Assembly: GCA_030998015.1 (NCBI GenBank)
Contig: JARWMV010000233.1
Location: forward strand, 1,240,001-1,304,000
Length of the DNA: 64,000 bases
Direction: 5' to 3'
Origin: Ceratorhiza oryzae-sativae
Taxonomy: Eukaryota; Basidiomycota; Agaricomycetes; Cantharellales; Ceratobasidiaceae
In this document: piece after piece, positions 58,844 through 64,000 of the stretch
Position numbering within the stretch: position 1 is the stretch's first letter
How the letters are laid out: the number at the start of each line of letters is the position of its first letter
Translations under genes and position numbers: made by a program
Notes under the pieces: generated by a model
The model's input: only the letters and a program-made list of their open reading frames with translations
Told to the model about the DNA's origin: nothing
Database searches by the model: none

Positions 58844-58929
58844 AAAGAGCCATCCAGGATACCCAAGAAAGGCCAGAGCCTGCTCTACCACCTCACTTGC
58901 ACCACAACACACCTGCGAAACCCCAAAAC

Positions 58930-59746
58930 ATGCCTTTTGCCACTCACCCAGTCGCACATCCCAACCGTTACACCCCACTTGCTGAAAATCAGGTGGCCCC
59001 ACTTGGCAGCCACCCACCACCAGGCGGCCAGCACCCTACCCTGGCAGGGAAAATGTCCTAAACCAGGGATGTACTGCTCCAGTGTGGAAGACGCCCAGAG
59101 GTACGCTGAACGACTGTTGCCAGGGGCTAACCTAGTATACATCCCAAAGAAGTTAAGGGATGAAAGGAACTGGATTGACGATGACAAGTACCTGGATCCC
59201 AGGTTAGGGGTCCTGACATGGCATGGAAGCCGGAAGCCAACAACAAGAAACGCCTTGTTAAGAACACCGATGTATGTTGTCGACAATATCGTGGGACCAA
59301 CAGTCGACGTGGTGACCAAGGCAGCAAGACAACAGAGGAGGGCCACAGGCCAAATGGCAGACGGAGGGGACTGGGAGGTGGGCCGGGCAAGGGCATTGCT
59401 GGAAGAATGGAAGTTGACACCAGCTGCACCGTATGTGGGACTGCTCGAAGCAACTACCACTGATGAGATGTTTACTGCTATCAGGACAAAGCAGGCAAAC
59501 ATGAATGACTTCCGAAATTGGGTGAAGGTGCACCCAAACAAAAACACCAATTACGACACTGATATGACAAGCCTTACATCAAGCCTAGAATCACTGGTCG
59601 TGGCTGAGGAAGAAGCCAAGCCAGAAATAAAGGAACCCACCCTGGACCCAGCTGCAGAGGAAGCCAAACAGGACTGGGACCGGTGGGAAAACGAGCTTGT
59701 CAAAGCTCTGGAGGAGGTGCCACTGTTGGAACCAACCCCCATATGA
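58930..59746 (+). pseudogene. Ty3 accessory ORF A (unknown function), copy 2
   Basis: It starts MPFATHPVAHPNRY. A one-base shift near 59060 separates the N-terminal 45 codons from the main frame, which continues SSVEDAQRYAERLLPGANLV, DPRLGVLTW, LLRTPMYVVDNIVGPTVDVV, LLEEWKLTPAAPYVGLLEAT, FRNWVKVHPN and ends LLEPTPI at 59746. It is rich in charged residues, with no signal peptide or membrane span. No family is recognised. Position right after pol and conservation with copy 1 suggest an element-encoded protein. Confidence 0.65.
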
Positions 59747-59828
59747 CCACTTTGCCTCCCACAAATTGTCTCCCGAATGTATAAGAGTTTTTCTTTTTCT
59801 TTTACACACCAAACTTAATACATTTCTT

Positions 59829-60367
59829 TTACTCTCTATTTTTACGTTTGCCCTTGAGGGGCCGGGTATAGGGCTTCTTGCCCCTGTTATCCTTCTTATT
59901 GGTCCGAACAACTGACTGGGTAGTGGGCTGCAGCCAAGGAGCCTCCCCCCCTGGGAAGTCGGCCATGTAGTTCTGGAAACACCCAGAACCAGACGCTGCA
60001 AAGGGCGAAGCCTCATCAAACAAGGGAGCAGAGCCCTCCTCGAAGAATTCGGCAAGAGCAGCCTGGTGAGACCGCTCCTCAAAGGACTTGTACTCCTGAT
60101 CAACGAGCGCCCAGACACGCTCAAGGGTGGCCTCATGGGCCGACCATCAAGGAGGATGCGCTCTTCTACAGAAAGTTAGCTACGTGAGAATGACAAAGAA
60201 CGAACACACATACCTGGCACCCCACAGAAGAACCAGTCCCCAACACCTTGATAGAAGTCTTCAAGGGAGGCGTCGCACACAGCATCACAGTAGGCGCAGT
60301 ACTCCCCCTCAGGGAGAGACCAGCAGGTGCAGTCAAGGGGATTGTAGTTAAGGGAAATAACACACAT
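59829..60367 (-). pseudogene. Ty3 accessory gene B (spliced, Cys-rich), copy 2
   Basis: Exon 1 (60367 to about 60213) encodes MCVISLNYNPLDCTCWSLPE, CAYCDAVCDASLEDFYQGVG and WFFCGVP, with seven cysteines that could bind zinc. The donor GTATGTG and acceptor TTTCTGTAG frame a short intron. Exon 2 (about 60168-59829) encodes RAHEATLERVWALVDQEYKS, AALAEFFEEGSAPLFDEAS, CFQNYMADFPGGEAPWLQP and a basic tail (RPLKGKRKNRE). A missing C in GGGCCGACC (copy 1 has GGGCCCGACC) breaks exon 2 near its start. The acid-then-basic design could suit a nucleic-acid binding protein, but no family is recognised. Confidence 0.6.
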
Positions 60368-60909
60368 AGTAAAGAACAGGATGAGGAAGGAAAACAACAA
60401 AACCACGAACATTAAAAAATCATGGTGCAACACAATAACCTGCACAAACATCAAAACAAGGACTGGTCAGGTGACACCAACAGACACGTGACCATCTGCC
60501 AGAAAACAAACAACAAAGCATGGGAATCACATGACCTAGCCTAGTCACGTGACCACCTGCCAGAAAACAAACAACAAAGCACAGGAATCACATGACCTAG
60601 CCTAGTCATGTGAATATACGCTATCCCCTAACTACCGGAGGGGTCAGAGAGGGGGCACCGACCGAAGTGGGGGAGTGGAGGCCCCGAGCGTAGCGAGGAT
60701 CAAGGCCAACGCGGAGGAACGGATGGGAGGGCACCCCTCGGAGATGTGTCATCACCGAAATAAGGTCATGTGATCACAACAAATGCAAGACGGAGTCATG
60801 TGACAATCAAAACGGACCTTGCAGCTTATATAGACAAGCACAAGGCCCGAGATAACCTGCACTCTCATGCTCTCTTCCCAGTCCCCAAATACCTCTAAAA
60901 CTGTAAACG
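60368..60909. promoter_or_regulatory. Divergent promoter region between gene B and rep, copy 2
   Basis: Two tandem 61-bp units (60485-60545 and 60546-60606) each start CACGTGACC and end ACCTAGCCTAGT. More TCATGTGA / TCACGTGA sites lie at about 60604, 60767 and 60797. A CTTATATAGAC box is about 80 bp before rep. It suits bidirectional transcription, and the repeats could also be iteron-like Rep-binding sites, which is speculation. Confidence 0.5.
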
Positions 60910-62196
60910 ATGCTAAGCAGAAATGGATCGAATGCGGCAACACCCCAGCCAAGCGGATCAAGCGAAGGGCAGAGGTCAGCGTCGCCATTGCCAGTGCCCT
61001 CGGTATCAAGCCGAGCCCCCTCGCCCGCTTCTATGCGGCCTACGCCGACGGATCAAGGGTCCAAAGAGCTGACCGAAACTGCGCCGGCCCCTCGGTTCCG
61101 CGTCCAGACCAGGGCGGTGCTGCTGACCTGGTCGAAGCTACATGATCAGCCCTCAAGTGGGCTCGTCGCCTGATACGAGGCGTTCTGCCGCCAACAGCCA
61201 AATCATTGGGCAACTTTGGTGGTGGTGGAACGCCACAACCCTGAGGAACCGAACTACGACCCAGCCTGGCCCCTCCATGTCCACGCCCTCTCCATCAGTC
61301 AGGAGCGGAAGGGCGGCTGGAACACCCAGAACACCCAGTTCTGGGACTTCGAGGGGCAACACCCCAACATCCTGCCGAAGGACCTCAAGGATGGACCAGG
61401 AGGCAACCCAGCAAGGGATGCCTTCAACTATCTTTGGAAGGACGTTGGAGCTAATGGCGAGGAGATAGAGGACCTGATGGCGGGGGACCTGACCTTGGAA
61501 AGGTTGGAGGAGATTTTGGTAAAGGGAAAGGGCAGAAAAAGGTCAAGGATGGAGGCAGACCTGGAGGATGGGATGGAGATTGTTGCCTCAGCAACAAAAC
61601 AGGAGTACTACCAGGCGTTCAAGTGCCTCCGCCCCCTCCAGATGGTGACGACGTGGAACTTGGTACGAGCATATGCCGAGTACACATACAAGGAAGACCA
61701 GGGTTGCATGCCTGCAATCCCTGTGGAGTTAGAGGTCCTGGAAGACCAGGAGCACATCGACCGAGCAGACAGATGGTTTGCTGAGGAAGTCGAGAAGAAG
61801 GGAAGAGGGGTGCGCCATCACATCCTGGTGATAGAAGGAGAAACTGGAACGGGGAAAACGGCATATGCATGATCCAAGGGCTGCCACAGCCAGATGTGCA
61901 ATGTGTGGAATATGGGCAACTTGTCGGAAGATGCCAACATTTGGATCCTGGATGACATGGTCCAGTCGAACGGGAAGTACTCGCTCAAGGCCCTGAGCCA
62001 GTACGAGGCGGACTTCACAGGCAGGTACGCGCACGTGAAATCGATGAAGGTATGGCCAACAGTCATTCTGGGAAATAGCCGATCAGCAATCATGAAATGT
62101 TGGTTGGACATAGAGGGGGAAGAAGGGGACTTATGGGTATCAAGAAATGTGGAATGGGTGTATGCAGGAGGAAAGCCATTCTTTGTATTCCCTTAG
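60910..62196 (+). pseudogene. Rep-like HUH endonuclease / SF3 helicase gene, copy 2 (full length, two TGA)
   Basis: The frame is 428 codons. It has a Ser/Pro-rich N-terminus, then rolling-circle motif I LLTWS (71-75), motif II HVH (H123, H125), a conserved FWDFEGQHPN block (144-153) placed like the geminivirus Rep sequence, and motif III YLWK (Tyr174 nucleophile, Lys177). The SF3 helicase half has Walker A GETGTGKT (310-317), Walker B WILDD (345-349) and motif C with Asn389 (VILGN). Such proteins nick and join an origin for rolling-circle replication in circular single-stranded DNA viruses. TGA interrupts codons 88 (61171) and 321 (61870). Copy 1 has CGA at both. The intergenic region contains no recognisable viral nonanucleotide origin. 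Confidence 0.82.
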
Positions 62197-62313
62197 AATA
62201 ATTTATGGTACTGTACAACTTCTGCTATGCCCATCCAAACGGTTGGGGCTTTCTGAGAAGAAGCAGACAAATCCTCACCCCTAAATAACCTCCACAACAA
62301 AGAAAAGAAAAAC

Positions 62314-62440
62314 AATCTCATGTAACGGAGAGGTTAAGGGGTCTAGCCTGACTCAGCCTGACCTCATCGAACGATACTGAATCAGCCAAAAGGTCGTTGG
62401 TTCGAGTCCAGCGCCCTTAACCTCCTTGGTGCATGAGATT
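62314..62440 (+). ncRNA. tRNA-like hairpin in Ty3 3' UTR, copy 2
   Basis: The outer arms AATCTCATG.. and ..CATGAGATT and the inner arms GAGGTTAAGGG / CCCTTAACCTC can pair over about 25 bp. Inside lie TAGCCTGACTC, resembling a Pol III A box, and GGTTCGAGTCC (62399-62409), a perfect B box, in a T-arm-like GTTGG..CCAGC stem. It does not fold as a normal tRNA of usual length in my hands. Both copies of the element keep it next to the purine tract. Confidence 0.45.
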
Positions 62441-62505
62441 CCTTTTGCATAAGGAACTAAACCATGTCTCAAGGTCCCCCAAGACATGTCCAAAGGGGGG
62501 GATAA

Positions 62506-63287
62506 TGTTATGACCGGTCAAACGGACATAACAAAACAACCAAATATTTCTACAGATTTATGGCATTTTTCCTAAGCAGAACAAGCCATAAACAAGGTCA
62601 CGTGATCTCGGCGCTTAGCCGGCGCTTACGGTGGTTACCCTGAACTCGCTCCAGCATTTCTCTCCATTGTTACTTGGAGCGAGGAGCGAGTTGTCATGTG
62701 ATCTTGGCGCTTACAGAAGGGTCACGTGACCTCAGCGCCTACGGTGGTTACCCTGAACTCGCTCCAGCATTTCTCTCCCTTGTTACTTGGAGCAAGGAGC
62801 AAGTTGTCACGTGATCTTGGCGCTTACAGAAGGGTCACGTGACCTCAGCGCTTACGGTTGTTACCCTGAACTCGCTCCAGCATTTCTCTCCCATGTTACT
62901 TGGAGCGAGGAGTGAGTTGTCACGTGATCTCGGCGCTTACGGCAGGATCACGTGACCTCAGCGCCTACCCCTCGGACCTCGTGCGGCTCTATAAGATTTG
63001 GAGCCGCACAAACTTAAGACAAACAATTACCTAACCTGTAGTACTGTACATAACCTACACCTACTGCGGAGTGTGCTTAGATCATACGTCTGCAGCCACC
63101 GCAGCCACAGGTATATATAAGGAGGATAAAGCAAGACTGGACGCCTCAGCTTGCTTTATCTTGTCAACCACCATAGACCATAGCAAACACTGTAACTAGA
63201 ACGCTAAATACATACTGCATAGCACCAAACCGTAAACGCAGCCACTACTTAAGTGCTCCACAAGGGAGCCTCCAGAGGGTCACGACA
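62506..63287 (+). repeat. 3' LTR of Ty3 copy 2 (782 bp, three 113-bp modules)
   Basis: It begins TGTTATGACC after the purine tract and ends GGGTCACGACA. Modules repeat CTGAACTCGCTCCAGC, an imperfect inverted CGCTCC/GGAGCG stem, and GTCACGTGATC. It is the same length as the reversed LTR at 45312-46093. Confidence 0.93.
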
Positions 63288-64000
63288 TGCAGTGTTTGCC
63301 ATTGGAGCAGGACTTCTTGCCCTTTTCTTCTCCTTGTATGCGCCTCCACCTGGCTTATAGCATTCGTTCTTCTTGTGACCATTCTTTCCGCAGTTATGGC
63401 ATACAAGCTTGAGGCAATCACTAGTGCGCTTGTTTTCAGGTATGAAGCGTCCTTTCGAATCTTGTCAAGGGCTAGTAGTGAAGAACAATGATTGGCTGTT
63501 GGATGCGCGGCTTTTGCATCGATTGGCTTCATTCAGTAAGCGGGTTTGGATTTTCTGGGACATATCAATCCCGTTTGGATCTGTAGTCGAGTTGTATGTA
63601 AAATCAATCATTGAGACCATCATATCGTAGGACTCAGGTAGCGATGCGACTAGTTGTTTGATCCATTCAACTTCGGTAATGTTGTTACCACCAGCTGTAG
63701 TCACGGATAAGTTTATCTGGTCGTGTAGCTTTCGCATCGTCTTAATGTGTTCTTCCAGATCATCTGATTCAGCCATTCAATGCCCGTAGAACTTTTGTCG
63801 CAGCAATGTCATGGCAGAAGTGCCAACATGCTCGTACATTCGGGCTAGAGTGTTCCAGGCTACGTGCGGCTCTGTGGCTGTAGCAACGTGGACCATCGGT
63901 CCAGACTCTATTCGTCGTCGAAGAAGGCCTAGCGCCTGGCGCTTCTTCTTAAGCCAACCGTCGACATCTGCTTGTGTCACGGCGGGAACTGGCGGAGTGG
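63288..64000 (-). pseudogene. copia-2 gag (5' part), extends beyond window
   Basis: It reads right to left: LGLLRRRIESGPMVHVATA, SAMTLLRQKFYGH, then a TGA at 63779-63777, ESDDLEEHIKTMRKLHDQIN, EVEWIKQLVASLPESYDMM, another TGA near 63463, and a CCHC knuckle CHNCGKNGHKKNEC. It stops at 63288 next to the Ty3 LTR. The continuation is at 46094 on the + strand. Similar blocks occur in copia-1 gag, so the two copia families are related. Confidence 0.85.

Larger units (their letters stand above)
52790..63287 (+). mobile_element. Ty3 chromovirus copy 2, complete, carrying a Rep-like gene
   Basis: It is 10.5 kb. LTRs are at 52790-53458 and 62506-63287, with internal gag, pol with chromodomain, ORF A, antisense gene B, rep, a tRNA-like hairpin, then a purine tract (AAAGGGGGGGATAA). 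The right flank is TGCAG (63288-63292). Its original left flank is now at 46094-46098 (CCGCA, inverse TGCGG), one CpG transition from TGCAG. It lies inside copia-2 gag. Frames are less damaged than in copy 1, but stops and a few deletions make it non-autonomous as assembled. Confidence 0.93.

Noticed and set aside
60368..60909. Viral-type replication origin with a nonanucleotide stem-loop beside rep
   Set aside because: I searched by eye for a TAATATTAC-like loop on a GC stem and found none.
1..64000. CRISPR arrays, prokaryotic operons or ribosome binding sites
   Set aside because: Intron-rich genes and LTR elements show a eukaryotic genome; no regularly spaced short repeats were seen.

Overview
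This is a eukaryotic, almost certainly fungal, window. The host genes have many short introns (about 50-60 bp, GT..AG), and the gene set (secreted GH6 cellobiohydrolase, fungalysin M36 proteases, a fungal-type BTB protein, SEC13, a Ppo-type fatty-acid oxygenase, a Plavaka transposase, chromoviruses) fits an Agaricomycete. Protein style resembles Rhizoctonia/Ceratobasidium, but that placement is an inference.

Layout. Bases 1-16.95 kb are host genes, all on the + strand: a decayed fungalysin copy (1-1462), GH6 (2287-3824), a MITE-like inverted-repeat element (4327-4708), BTB (4828-6161), aldo/keto reductase (7086-8304), SEC13 (9296-10678), an intact fungalysin (11119-13853) and a multi-pass membrane protein with a 9-nt microexon (15509-16942). 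Exon structures given here were worked out by hand and keep frame throughout.

Bases 17.05-34.23 kb are a Ty1/copia element (LTRs 17055-17347 and 33942-34234, TSD GCCTA). It is split inside its reverse transcriptase by an 11.2-kb Plavaka-type DNA transposon (about 21350-32527). That transposon carries a minus-strand transposase and a divergent plus-strand gene with a DUF6532-like C-terminal region.

Bases 34.24-64 kb are a nested repeat complex that has destroyed a Ppo-type (psi-producing oxygenase) gene. It holds two copies of one large Ty3 chromovirus family. Between pol and the 3' LTR this family carries three extra genes: an unknown + ORF, a spliced Cys-rich minus-strand gene, and a gene for a Rep-like HUH endonuclease / SF3 helicase of the single-stranded circular DNA virus type (geminivirus/genomovirus-like). 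Copy 2 is complete (52790-63287). Copy 1 (from 36290) is interrupted inside rep by a reversed LTR, and its 3' end now lies at 51716-52789 on the other strand. Split target-site duplications show that recombination between two inverted LTRs flipped the segment 46094-52789. Undoing that flip restores copy 1, the Ppo gene, and a second copia element (pieces at 46094-50660 and 63288-64000) into which copy 2 had inserted.

Decay signature. Nearly all in-frame stops in the mobile elements are TGA. Five paralogous positions show CGA in one Ty3 copy and TGA in the other, and single-base losses also cluster at CpG. This suggests CpG-methylation-linked decay, partly perhaps a sequencing artefact.
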